A stretch of DNA of 64,000 nucleotides. Origin: Micrococcaceae bacterium Sec5.8 (lineage in GTDB: Bacteria > Actinomycetota > Actinomycetes > Actinomycetales > Micrococcaceae). Below, in pieces: positions 57,060-64,000 of the stretch (position 1 is its first letter; each line of letters begins with the position of its first letter). The notes under the pieces are model-generated. The model was not told where the DNA came from and searched no databases. It saw only the letters and a list, made by a program, of their open reading frames with translations. The stretch covers positions 1,550,001 to 1,614,000 of the forward strand of contig CP143429.1 in NCBI GenBank assembly GCA_039636775.1, given 5' to 3'. A program made the translations under genes and the position numbers.

Positions 57060-58061
57060 TTAGGCTGCGGCTTTGGTGTCGGTTTTCTCGGCTGGTTTGT
57101 TGATCCAGGCGCTGTCGGGGATGGTGATGATCTTGGGGTCGTTGTTGGTGGTGAATCGTTCGGGTGTTTTTGCCCGTGCGGCGGCAAGGGTTCTGGCGCG
57201 TTCAAGGGCTTTGCCGGCGGCCAGTCCGTAGTGCACGTCTGCCGGTGTGTTGAGGCCGATTCCGGTGTGGCAATGGGTGTGGTTATACCCGTCGACGAAG
57301 GAGCCCATGAAGGCCCTCGCGTCAGGCAGGGACCCGAAGCGTTCGGGGAATATGGGGGCGAACTTCAGCGATTTGAACCAAGCCTCACTGTACGGATTAT
57401 CATTGCTGACGCGCGGACGGGAATGGGACCGGGTGATCTCCAGATCCGAGAGCAGCGCGGCGACTGTTTTGGACGTCATGGAGGTGCCACGGTCGGCGTG
57501 GACGATCTGCGGGATGCCGTGGATACCGAAGATCTCCTTCATCATTTCCACGGCCAGTTCCCCGGACTCGTGGGCATGGACGTAGGCGCCGACAATGTAG
57601 CGGGAATAGATGTCGATCATGACGTAGCAATCGTAGTATTTGCCCTTGATCGGGCCGGCGAGCTTGGTGATGTCCCACGAAAAAACTTGCCCAGGGCCGG
57701 TCGCGACCAGCTCCGGGACGGCCCGGGCCGGGTGGCGTGCCTGTCGGCGGCGTTCCTTGACCTGCCGGTTCTCCTCCAGAACGCGGTAGAACGTGGAGAT
57801 TGAGCACAAATAGATGCCTTCATCCAGGAGCCGGGCATAAATCTGCACCGGCGGCAGATCGATGAAATCCTTCGAGTTCACGGTCGCCAGGATGTGAGCG
57901 CGCTCCGCCGCTGAGAGCTTATTTGCCGGTGCCGGGGCGGGCCGCGGGTCTTCCGCCGGGATTCGGACTTTGCGGGTCGCTGTGGCCCTGGGGACCCCGG
58001 CAATCACGGCTGCTTCCCTGGTTGGGATGTCCGCGCCGGTGAGGGCGGTGTAGGCAGACAT
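57060..58061 (-). CDS. IS3-family transposase OrfB
   Basis: The 333-residue protein has the HTH_21-like segment (FIDLPPVQIYARLLDEGIYL) and the rve/DDE core: QVFSWDITKLAGPIKGKYYD, IVHADRGTSMTSKTVAALL and NPYSEAWFKSLKFAPIFPER with the last acidic residue. All three are present, so the transposase appears functional. The ATG at 58061 overlaps the OrfA stop (TGATG), allowing coupled translation; a -1 frameshift fusion is another common route. It ends just inside the left IS end. Confidence 0.92.
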   Translation of the reverse strand: MSAYTALTGADIPTREAAVIAGVPRATATRKVRIPAEDPRPAPAPANKLSAAERAHILATVNSKDFIDLPPVQIYARLLDEGIYLCSISTFYRVLEENRQVKERRRQARHPARAVPELVATGPGQVFSWDITKLAGPIKGKYYDCYVMIDIYSRYIVGAYVHAHESGELAVEMMKEIFGIHGIPQIVHADRGTSMTSKTVAALLSDLEITRSHSRPRVSNDNPYSEAWFKSLKFAPIFPERFGSLPDARAFMGSFVDGYNHTHCHTGIGLNTPADVHYGLAAGKALERARTLAAARAKTPERFTTNNDPKIITIPDSAWINKPAEKTDTKAAA

Positions 58062-58498
58062 CAGGGTTTCTTGTACCAGGACTGCTGCTCCGCGCTTTCG
58101 GAGATATCCTCCAAAAGCAGTCGTGCTTTTTCCATAATCGACAACGCAGCTTCAGTCCGTGCCAGCTTGCGTTCACTCACCTCCAGCTGCCGGCGTAGAC
58201 GACCGATTTCCGCCTGTTCAGCAGTGGGCTTGCCGATCTTTTCCCCAGGCTTCTTGCCCTCCAGGATGCCGGCGTCGCGGAGCTTGCGCCACTCGGTGAT
58301 TTGGGATGAATACAGGCCCTCGCGGCGCAGGTATGCCCCGCCTCCGGTGCCGTCGTCGCAGGCCCGTTGATACGCATCCAAGTGCGCCAATTTTTGTGCC
58401 GGAGTGAACGACCTTCGAGGGGACGGCCCACCGGCGCGGGGGCCAGAATTACTCATGGATCCATCTTCCCGCACCGGGGAAATCGTGGAGATAGACAT
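58061..58498 (-). CDS. IS3-family OrfA
   Basis: The 145-residue protein has an HTH_Tnp_1-like domain (RRSFTPAQKLAHLDAYQRAC, LRREGLYSSQITEWRKLRDA) and a leucine-zipper-like coiled coil (EIGRLRRQLEVSERKLARTE). It binds the IS ends and pairs with OrfB. The start at 58498 may also be an internal ATG at about 58456 (MSNSGPRAGG). Confidence 0.88.
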   Translation of the reverse strand: MSISTISPVREDGSMSNSGPRAGGPSPRRSFTPAQKLAHLDAYQRACDDGTGGGAYLRREGLYSSQITEWRKLRDAGILEGKKPGEKIGKPTAEQAEIGRLRRQLEVSERKLARTEAALSIMEKARLLLEDISESAEQQSWYKKP

Positions 58499-58700
58499 TG
58501 GTGATGTTCCTGATTCTCGCCCTACAGATTAAGCGAAGTTGCTATGAGCCGCTGGCCTCATCCAACCCTGACGCGTAGGGCCCGCCCGAGCCGCCGCTCG
58601 ATGCATCCCAAGACCTGGGCATCATCCCCAGCCGTCGCAGGTTCCACCTTTCTGAAGCCAACTCAACGTAAAATGATCCGCCCCGGCGCTCAGCGGCAGC

Positions 58701-59142
58701 TCAGCCGGTGCTAGCGAGGATCAGGCGCGCCGCTTCCGTTGGTTGGTCCCAGTGTGGGAAGTGACCGCAGTCTTCGAACCAGTGGAGTGTTGCATCCGGG
58801 AACAGTTTCGTGGCGCGCGCGGCCTCGCTGGGAGCGGTGACTTTGTCCTTCCGCCCCCATCCAATGACCATTTTGCCCTTGAGTGAGCCGGCTGGTGCGC
58901 CTTCCTGGTGGGGTCCGTGAATCAGCGCGTTGAGGGCCGGATCCAGACTGGTTGATGTCTTGAATCCGCGAAGCTCATGCAGGACCAGATCCTGCGGCAG
59001 CTTCCAGGGGTGGGCGGAGAACTGAGCCAACAGGGCCGTGCGGCCCACGGGGTTGCCCGGGAGGAAGGGGAGCGCCGGTTGAATGCGGCGCACCGGTGCG
59101 ACGGATGCTTTGATGCTTGCACCAAAGATCGCTGCCTGGCGG
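58701..59142 (-). pseudogene. C-terminal half of an alpha/beta hydrolase
   Basis: The frame reads ALLAQFSAHPWKLPQDLVLH, GKMVIGWGRKDKVTAPSEAA and HWFEDCGHFPHWDQPTEAA, the C-terminal half of a hydrolase with the Asp (GRKD) and His (CGHFPH) of the triad. The N-terminal half with the nucleophile Ser is absent. It joins the end of a truncated membrane gene at about 59140. Confidence 0.75.
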
Positions 59143-59517
59143 TCATTCCGTGTGCATGCCCCCGTAGTAAAGGGACACCACGAGGGCGGCGGCGGCTGGA
59201 TCATCGATGCCGATACCGGATATGGGAAAGGCCAGCCGTCCGTGCACAATGAGCAGAGCGAAGTTGACCGGGATGAAGGCGGCGTACACCCCGCAGCCGA
59301 ACGCCGCCCAGGGACGGTCGGGTCCTTTGAGGCTGCGGTAGAGCGCGATCACCGCGGGGACTAGGAGTACGGTGGCGGCGAAAAACGTCTCGTCGGTCCA
59401 GGCCAGTGCCACCTCATGGGAGGAGCGCCACGCCAGGATCTCCGGGCCGGTCGCGGGCGGGTCGCCGGCGATGAATTCCAGGGCTGACTTCGTGAGGAAC
59501 AAGGCTCCGCTTAGCAC
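59143..59517 (-). pseudogene. N-terminal half of a four-helix-type membrane protein
   Basis: The frame has three hydrophobic segments (FFAATVLLVPAVIALY, AAFGCGVYAAFIPVNFALLI, DDPAAAALVVSLYYGGM) and ends abruptly at a stop just after GGMHTE, a point where such proteins normally continue with a fourth helix. The sequence after the stop belongs to an unrelated hydrolase. The start is uncertain (GTG 59517 or upstream). Family not recognised. Confidence 0.55.
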
Positions 59518-59952
59518 GAGCGAGATGCCACCGAGCCGGCGGTCAGTCAGGGCTCGTGTTCGAACCTGACTAACGGGTGGGCGTGACGCCGGATCGCCGC
59601 CACCCGGCTGGGTATGACTGCCATGCTCTTGTCAGAACTGACTACGGCCTCGGCCACCCTCAAGATTGCCTCCCCGCCAGCCCCAAAGATCCCGGCTCAT
59701 CTCTCAGCGTAGTGGGGCTTGCAACCGCCGGTAGGGGCCCACGCCCCGACCCTTGCCCCCTGGCCCAGGGTCGCCACTGGGGATCGGCTTGGGCCGGCTG
59801 TGGGCTCACCGACCTCCACGCGGGGACACGATAGTTCCGGCACACAGCATGCAGCTGTTCGTCATGTGTGCCGTAGGCTGGCGGCCCTTCAACATTGGAT
59901 GTGTCCGCGCCGACTTCCGAACCCCGGCGTGCGGCGCACCCGGGGGGACCAA
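59518..59952. other. Gene-free stretch upstream of the GGDEF-EAL gene
   Basis: No supported gene in 435 bases. A longer open frame continues upstream of the chosen GGDEF start, but its residues are not conserved-looking. Confidence 0.45.
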
Positions 59953-62034
59953 ATGATTGACCAGACACCTGCGCGCCAGCCGTCGGACCAGTGCGGCCCT
60001 GTACCGGCGCCGGTGCGGCCTGCCGGTATCGACACGGAAATCACTGCTGCGCAGTCCGGCGCCGATGCCCGCACAGCGGTGCGCGGCCGGGTGGCCACCG
60101 TGGTGCTGGTGCTGGTGCTGCTTGGGGTTAGCATCTTCGCCGTCTGGTCCTCACAGGCCACGTCCTCGGCGGCCCGTTCTGCTGATGAAGCGAGCACGTT
60201 GTCGGATTATTATGATCAGGCCGATCGTGCCGTCGCGGCGGCGGAATCTCTGGAACGCAAGTACCGGCTCGAGCCCGGTCCCGGGGTGCGGGCTAAATAC
60301 GACGCCGCGGCCGCTGATCTGGTGAAGGCACTGGATCTCGTGAAAGAGAACGGGGACCAAGCCGACCGCGAGACGGAGTTCCGGCTTGATGCCGCGCACG
60401 AGTCCTATCTCGGATCAATAGGCCGCATGTTCGATGCTGTCGACAGGGGTGACACGCCGGCCGCCCTGAAAATCGACTCCGAAGAAGTCGACCCCAAGTT
60501 CGACGCCATTGCAGAGACCGTGCACGCGGCCGCTCAGAGTCGCCACGAGAACTCGGTGGCACACCTGGCACAGCTTCGGGAGTTGGAGGATCTGACCGGC
60601 TGGCTGACACCCTGGGTTTTCGTGCTCGGGCTGCTGATGGCCGCGGCGATGGCCGCCGTCACACGTGGCCATCGCCGGCTCCTGGACGCCGAACGGCGCC
60701 GGGCGTTGCACGACTCCCTGCATGATGCCCTGACCGGGCTGCCGAACCGCACCCTGCTCTTCGAACGCTGCCGCCAGGAGCTCTCTGCTGCCGAGCGCGG
60801 CGGCACGACGATCGGGCTGCTGCTGATCGATCTGGACCGGTTCAAGGAGATCAACGACACGTTCGGTCACCTCTACGGCGACGAGCTGTTGAAACAGGTC
60901 GGCACCAGGCTGCGTTTGGTACTGAACGTGACCCACACCATCGCCCGCCTGGGCGGGGACGAGTTCGCCGTCCTGCTCCCGGGCGTCACCGACGTCGGGG
61001 CGGCCACGGACATCGGAGCGAAGCTGCGGGACGCCCTCGAGGCGCCGTTCCTGATCGACGGGGTAGCCCTCGACGTCGAAGCCAGCATCGGCGTGGTGCT
61101 CTCCGGCGAGCACGGCACCGACCCGACGTTGCTGCTGCAGCGCGCTGACGTTGCCATGTATGTCGCCAAGGCCCAGGATCTCGGCGTCTTCGCCTACGAC
61201 CCGGACGCGGACGGGCACAGCCCGGCCAAACTCGCCCTGCTCGGAGAGCTGCGCCGCGCCCTGACGGGCGACCAGCTCGTACTTCACTACCAGCCCAAGG
61301 TCAGCCTCGACAGCGGGGAAATCGTCGGGGCCGAGGCCCTGGTCCGGTGGCAACACCCCGACAGGGGGCTCATCTTCCCGGATGCCTTCATCCCGCTGGC
61401 AGAGCACACCGGCTTGATCGGCCCGCTGACCAGCCAGGTGCTGGACACCGCCCTCGCCCAGGCCAGGGTCTGGATGGACGACGGGCAGCCCCTGACTATG
61501 TCGGTCAACCTGTCGGCCCGCAGCCTGCTCGATGACGCCCTGCCGGGGCATGTTGCCGGTCTGCTCGCGTTGCACGGGGTGCCGGCCGGGCTGCTCGAGC
61601 TGGAGATCACCGAGAGCGCACTGATGGCTGACCCTGCCCGGGCCCAACGGCTGCTCGAGGCCCTCGCCGCGATGGGCGTCCGGCTGTCCATCGATGACTT
61701 CGGCGCAGGCTACACCAGCCTCGGCCAGCTCAAGGACCTGCCCGTTACCGAGATCAAAATTGACAAGTCATTCATCATCAATATGGGAACCGAGCCGAGC
61801 GATGGCCTGATTGCGCACAGCATCATCGACCTCGGCCACAGTCTGGGGTTGACTGTCCTGGCCGAGGGTGTGGAGTCCGCCGAGACGCTCAGGCAGCTGA
61901 GGAGGTTCGATTGCGACAATGTCCAGGGATATTACATCTGCCGCCCGGTGCCCGCAGCCGTATTCGATGCCTGGCGCGTCTCATATCTGACCAGCACGAT
62001 GTTTCGTCCCGAGGAACCTGCGCCGGCCGAATAG
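59953..62034 (+). CDS. Membrane GGDEF-EAL protein (cyclic di-GMP turnover)
   Basis: The 693-residue protein has two membrane helices (VATVVLVLVLLGVSIFAVW at about residue 46 and TPWVFVLGLLMAAAMAAV at about 220) around a helical extracytoplasmic sensor domain. A GGDEF domain follows with RLGGDEFAVLLPG (GGDEF at 334-338), then an EAL domain with VGAEALVRWQHPDRG (EAL at 461-463) and SIDDFGAGYTSL. Both catalytic signatures are intact, so it could make and break cyclic di-GMP. ATG 59953 follows GGGGGGA. It is probably monocistronic, and a strong hairpin lies 150 bases downstream. Confidence 0.93.
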   Translation: MIDQTPARQPSDQCGPVPAPVRPAGIDTEITAAQSGADARTAVRGRVATVVLVLVLLGVSIFAVWSSQATSSAARSADEASTLSDYYDQADRAVAAAESLERKYRLEPGPGVRAKYDAAAADLVKALDLVKENGDQADRETEFRLDAAHESYLGSIGRMFDAVDRGDTPAALKIDSEEVDPKFDAIAETVHAAAQSRHENSVAHLAQLRELEDLTGWLTPWVFVLGLLMAAAMAAVTRGHRRLLDAERRRALHDSLHDALTGLPNRTLLFERCRQELSAAERGGTTIGLLLIDLDRFKEINDTFGHLYGDELLKQVGTRLRLVLNVTHTIARLGGDEFAVLLPGVTDVGAATDIGAKLRDALEAPFLIDGVALDVEASIGVVLSGEHGTDPTLLLQRADVAMYVAKAQDLGVFAYDPDADGHSPAKLALLGELRRALTGDQLVLHYQPKVSLDSGEIVGAEALVRWQHPDRGLIFPDAFIPLAEHTGLIGPLTSQVLDTALAQARVWMDDGQPLTMSVNLSARSLLDDALPGHVAGLLALHGVPAGLLELEITESALMADPARAQRLLEALAAMGVRLSIDDFGAGYTSLGQLKDLPVTEIKIDKSFIINMGTEPSDGLIAHSIIDLGHSLGLTVLAEGVESAETLRQLRRFDCDNVQGYYICRPVPAAVFDAWRVSYLTSTMFRPEEPAPAE

Positions 62035-62183
62035 CCGGTCTCAGGCAATAGGGATATCCGGCTAATGGATCCGGATCCGGCTTGAAGGCGGGGTGGTAGG
62101 TATGCCGCGGGAGCTGTTATTTTTCCAGTACCGCGAAGGTCAAGCCGACGGGACTGGGCATAGCTCACGCTCAGTGTGCTTGA

Positions 62184-62223
62184 ACGACCCGTGACCACGG
62201 CAGGGGCCGCGGTCACGGGTCGT
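62184..62223. terminator. Perfect 13-bp hairpin between the GGDEF-EAL gene and the small ORF
   Basis: ACGACCCGTGACC (62184-62196) pairs with GGTCACGGGTCGT (62211-62223). It serves the plus-strand gene and the minus-strand small ORF alike. Confidence 0.8.
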
Positions 62224-62238
62224 CTCGGGAACGGAGGG

Positions 62239-62349
62239 TCAGGGGCGGTTGGTCCCGCCGGTGCGTCCGGATCCGTTGTTTTTTGCTTTCCGGGCCCGCA
62301 TGACACGACTGATGATGGCGGGCAGGAAGGCGAGGAGGATTTTCTTCAT
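62239..62349 (-). CDS. Small conserved-looking hydrophobic/basic protein (36 aa)
   Basis: The ATG at 62349, with AGGA about 10 bases upstream, opens MKKILLAFLPAIISRVMRAR, then KAKNNGSGRTGGTNRP and TGA at 62239. The 36-residue product has an amphipathic hydrophobic N-terminus and a basic tail, like small membrane-associated peptides. The terminator hairpin follows its stop. It is too short for most gene finders. It lies 80 bases downstream of the membrane gene at 62429, probably on the same transcript. Confidence 0.6.
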   Translation of the reverse strand: MKKILLAFLPAIISRVMRARKAKNNGSGRTGGTNRP

Positions 62350-62428
62350 GGTGTGGTCCTGTTCTAGGGGTGCAGGTAGGGCGAGGATGAGACGACGGCC
62401 GGCCAGGGTCAGGGGTCCCGGGGAGTTG

Positions 62429-63028
62429 TTAGCGGTTGTTGAGGCCGGCTTTATCGACTTTGCGGTGGAACCGCATGCCCGCGAGGCCGCCCAGAACGGC
62501 GCCGCCGAGGGTGATGATGACGGCGGCGACCAGTACGAGGATGCCGCCGGTGCTTAGTTCATTTTCGTTGAGGGGAATCCGGGGGAAGCTGTTGAGGTTC
62601 GCGAGGATATTGAACCGGCTGCCGGCGATGGCCCCGGCGATGGCAACGATGATGGCAACGATGATGGCCCAAAGCCAGACGGCGATGCCCTGCTTGGCCC
62701 CGTCGAAGCGGGCCATCCGCCCGGCGACGTAGCCGCCGCAGTAGTAGGCCACGAACAGGACAACGGCCAACACGATCCCGCCGATGATGCTGACGGTCTG
62801 GGGGTCCCGGGACGCGGCCTGACCGGGATCGGTGCTGGTGGCCATTCCGATGCCTGCGCCGATGGCTGTACTGACTGCGGTGAGCAGGACGACCATACCG
62901 GTGGCGGTCAGCCAGCCGAAGAAGGCCGAGCCGAACTTCATGCCGCCGAATTGCTTCTTTTCTTCCGCCAGTACGGTCTCACGGCGGTTTTCCCGGACTT
63001 CTCCGGCGTCTTCGGGGGTTGAACTCAT
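62429..63028 (-). CDS. Four-helix membrane protein, unknown function
   Basis: The 199-residue protein has an N-terminal cytoplasmic segment (ENRRETVLAEEKKQFGG) and four hydrophobic segments: TGMVVLLTAVSTAIGAGIGM, TVSIIGGIVLAVVLFVAYYC, GIAVWLWAIIVAIIVAIAGA and GGILVLVAAVIITLGGAVLG. ATG 63028 (MSSTPEDAGE) is chosen over the upstream open frame, which is unrelated repetitive sequence. Similar proteins sit next to DUF2382 and stress genes in Arthrobacter-like genomes and are annotated only as membrane proteins. It may be cotranscribed with the small ORF downstream. Confidence 0.8.
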   Translation of the reverse strand: MSSTPEDAGEVRENRRETVLAEEKKQFGGMKFGSAFFGWLTATGMVVLLTAVSTAIGAGIGMATSTDPGQAASRDPQTVSIIGGIVLAVVLFVAYYCGGYVAGRMARFDGAKQGIAVWLWAIIVAIIVAIAGAIAGSRFNILANLNSFPRIPLNENELSTGGILVLVAAVIITLGGAVLGGLAGMRFHRKVDKAGLNNR

Positions 63029-63387
63029 GATGGAATCCTGATTTTCGGGTGCGGCGCGGTGCGGTGTGGTGCGGTGTGGTGCCGGTTTGCCGGCGGCCTG
63101 GCGGGGGTCCCGTTGGATCGGGCTACCGTCGACAGGAGCCCGGATGCAGATAAGGTATATGGCTTTATGTCGGCGACGCGGCAGGTTGCAATGCCTCTGA
63201 GCTGTTCCGTGGCCAGATGGCGGCTTGTCAACGTTTCCTTCCAAGGGGCGGGGGCCGGGCAAGTATTACGCGGCACCGCTCTGTGGGAAGGATATTGTTT
63301 GCCGGTCTCGTCCGTCAGCGGGCGTCGCCGCCGACATGCACTCATCACCGGCTCCGGCGTTACCGGGTTCGCGTGGCCTGCGCGGAC
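63029..63387. other. Gene-free stretch with a short GT-rich repeat
   Basis: No supported gene in 359 bases. Bases 63049-63080 repeat GCGGTGTGGT-like units. The region must hold the promoter of the membrane-protein gene. Confidence 0.45.
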
Positions 63388-63447
63388 TTCAACCCGAGGG
63401 TGTTAGCGGTTCTTCTTGATGTCATTGCCGTCGGTGGTGATGTTGCT
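63388..63447 (-). pseudogene. Duplicated 3' end of the DUF2382 gene
   Basis: Bases 63388-63447 repeat 63512-63571 with few differences. On the minus strand the copy reads ITTDGNDIKKNR and a stop, matching the C-terminus ITTDGDDTPKNR of the intact gene. It looks like the end of a lost paralogue. Confidence 0.6.
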
Positions 63448-63448
63448 C

Positions 63449-63490
63449 GCAGAGGGGTTCTGTCCCGGGTACGGGACAGAACCCCTCTGC
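63449..63490. terminator. Perfect 19-bp hairpin downstream of the DUF2382 gene
   Basis: GCAGAGGGGTTCTGTCCCG (63449-63467) pairs with its exact complement (63472-63490) over a GGTA loop. It follows the stop at 63535 on the minus strand by about 45 bases. No T run follows, so stability alone suggests termination. Confidence 0.8.
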
Positions 63491-63534
63491 CGTAGGTTGA
63501 AGGCCGCCGTTACGCGGACGTCAACCCGAGGGTG

Positions 63535-64000
63535 TTAGCGGTTCTTCGGGGTGTCGTCGCCGTCGGTGGTGATTTGTTCCTTGCGGACTTCTTCGGTGAC
63601 GGTCTGCTCGTCGGTGATGGTTTCCTTGCCCATGCGGACGCGTTCGACCGGGACGGTTTCCTTTGTCACGACCGGGCGTTCCTCGTGGAGGATCACTTCG
63701 TGTTCTTCCTCGCTGAGCTCGGGGCCGGCCATGGCGTCGCCGCGGTTCTCCTCGGTGATGGGTTCGCGTTCCAGGACGACCTCTTCGCGGCTGACCGGGA
63801 CCGTGGTGGTGACGTTCTCGGTCACGACGTGCTTGCGCAGCCGCATCCGCCCGGCTTCGACCTTCTCGGTGCCGACGTTCAGGCGTTCCTCGGAGCGGGT
63901 CATGGCATCGTCGGTGGTCGGCCCGGAGGTGTCGTGCCCGACGGTGTCCCGGTCGGTGGATTCGTGGCCGGAGACGGTGTCCCGGTCCTGGAGTTCACCG
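63535..64000 (-). CDS. DUF2382 stress-type protein (5' end outside window)
   Basis: The frame runs off the right edge of the window. The visible part is the DUF2382 domain: SEERLNVGTEKVEAGRMRLR, TENVTTTVPVSREEVVLERE, VILHEERPVVTKETVPVERV and MGKETITDEQTVTEEVRKEQ. Upstream, in frame, comes a repeated linker (DRDTVSGHESTDRDTVGHDT). Such proteins usually carry an N-terminal PRC-barrel and resemble YsnF/AvaK stress proteins. Their role is unclear; some are linked to desiccation or general stress. The C-terminus is duplicated downstream. Confidence 0.85.
   Translation of the reverse strand, partial: GELQDRDTVSGHESTDRDTVGHDTSGPTTDDAMTRSEERLNVGTEKVEAGRMRLRKHVVTENVTTTVPVSREEVVLEREPITEENRGDAMAGPELSEEEHEVILHEERPVVTKETVPVERVRMGKETITDEQTVTEEVRKEQITTDGDDTPKNR

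Larger units (their letters stand above)
57033..58526 (-). mobile_element. IS3-family insertion sequence, apparently intact
   Basis: OrfA and OrfB are complete. Ends are proposed at TGTCAAGG (57033) and, on the opposite strand, TGTAGGGC (58526), which share TG ends and imperfect similarity over about 20 bases. No convincing target duplication was seen, so the ends are tentative. Confidence 0.7.

Overview
The window is high-GC actinobacterial DNA and most likely comes from Arthrobacter, Pseudarthrobacter or a close relative in Micrococcaceae. That placement is inferred from GC content, GTG starts, the gene order def-fmt-rsmB-rpe-rib-his-trp-lgt-gltBD-pyk, an ANTAR regulator after pyk, MT0933-type and HGxxPAAW small proteins, and a DUF222/HNH protein. 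No species is claimed.

Region 1 (1-36.8 kb) is chromosomal core. It holds a membrane-anchored alpha/beta hydrolase (cut by the left edge), a YbaK deacylase, SufE plus sulfurtransferase, ZapE, a small antitoxin-like gene and six tRNA genes (Val-GAC x2, Gly-GCC x2, Cys-GCA, Val-CAC). These are followed by a PD-(D/E)XK-like nuclease, a DUF222/HNH protein and def-fmt-rsmB-rpe. An FMN riboswitch precedes ribD-ribE-ribB-ribA-ribH, which ends at a strong terminator. Next come hisE-hisG-hisF, a TIGR03085-type gene, hisI, trpE with two small membrane-protein genes, trpC-trpB-trpA, lgt, gltB-gltD, pyk and an ANTAR response regulator. The biosynthetic genes are tightly packed, with many ATGA, GTGA or TGATG overlaps. 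hisE and hisI look leaderless.

Region 2 (36.87-52.13 kb) is an integrated element of about 15.2 kb in a tRNA-Leu(CAA) gene. A 49-bp direct repeat (47/49 identical) begins in the tRNA 3' end at 36866 and recurs at 52083. Just inside the left copy lie a tyrosine integrase and an excisionase-like gene. The element also carries two winged-helix regulators, an EspR-like regulator, a sigma-factor-like protein, a membrane-anchored protein coupled to a transglycosylase/NlpC-P60 wall hydrolase (looks like leftover conjugation genes), a secreted SGNH hydrolase, two IS3 remnants, a SHOCT protein, an intact ISL3 element and an HNH nuclease. No relaxase, coupling ATPase or replication gene was found, so it looks like a decayed or mobilisable element. 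Integrase-arm-like GTGTGGACA repeats flank both att cores. One lies outside the right core, hinting at tandem insertion.

Region 3 (52.1-64 kb) is an eroded flank. It has a DUF4190-like remnant, a frameshifted DoxX gene, a NUC1-type nuclease, an MFS exporter, an intact IS3 element, two truncated genes joined head to tail, a GGDEF-EAL protein, a 36-residue small ORF, a membrane protein and a DUF2382 stress-type protein running off the right edge.

All family names come from reading motifs by eye. No database search was run.
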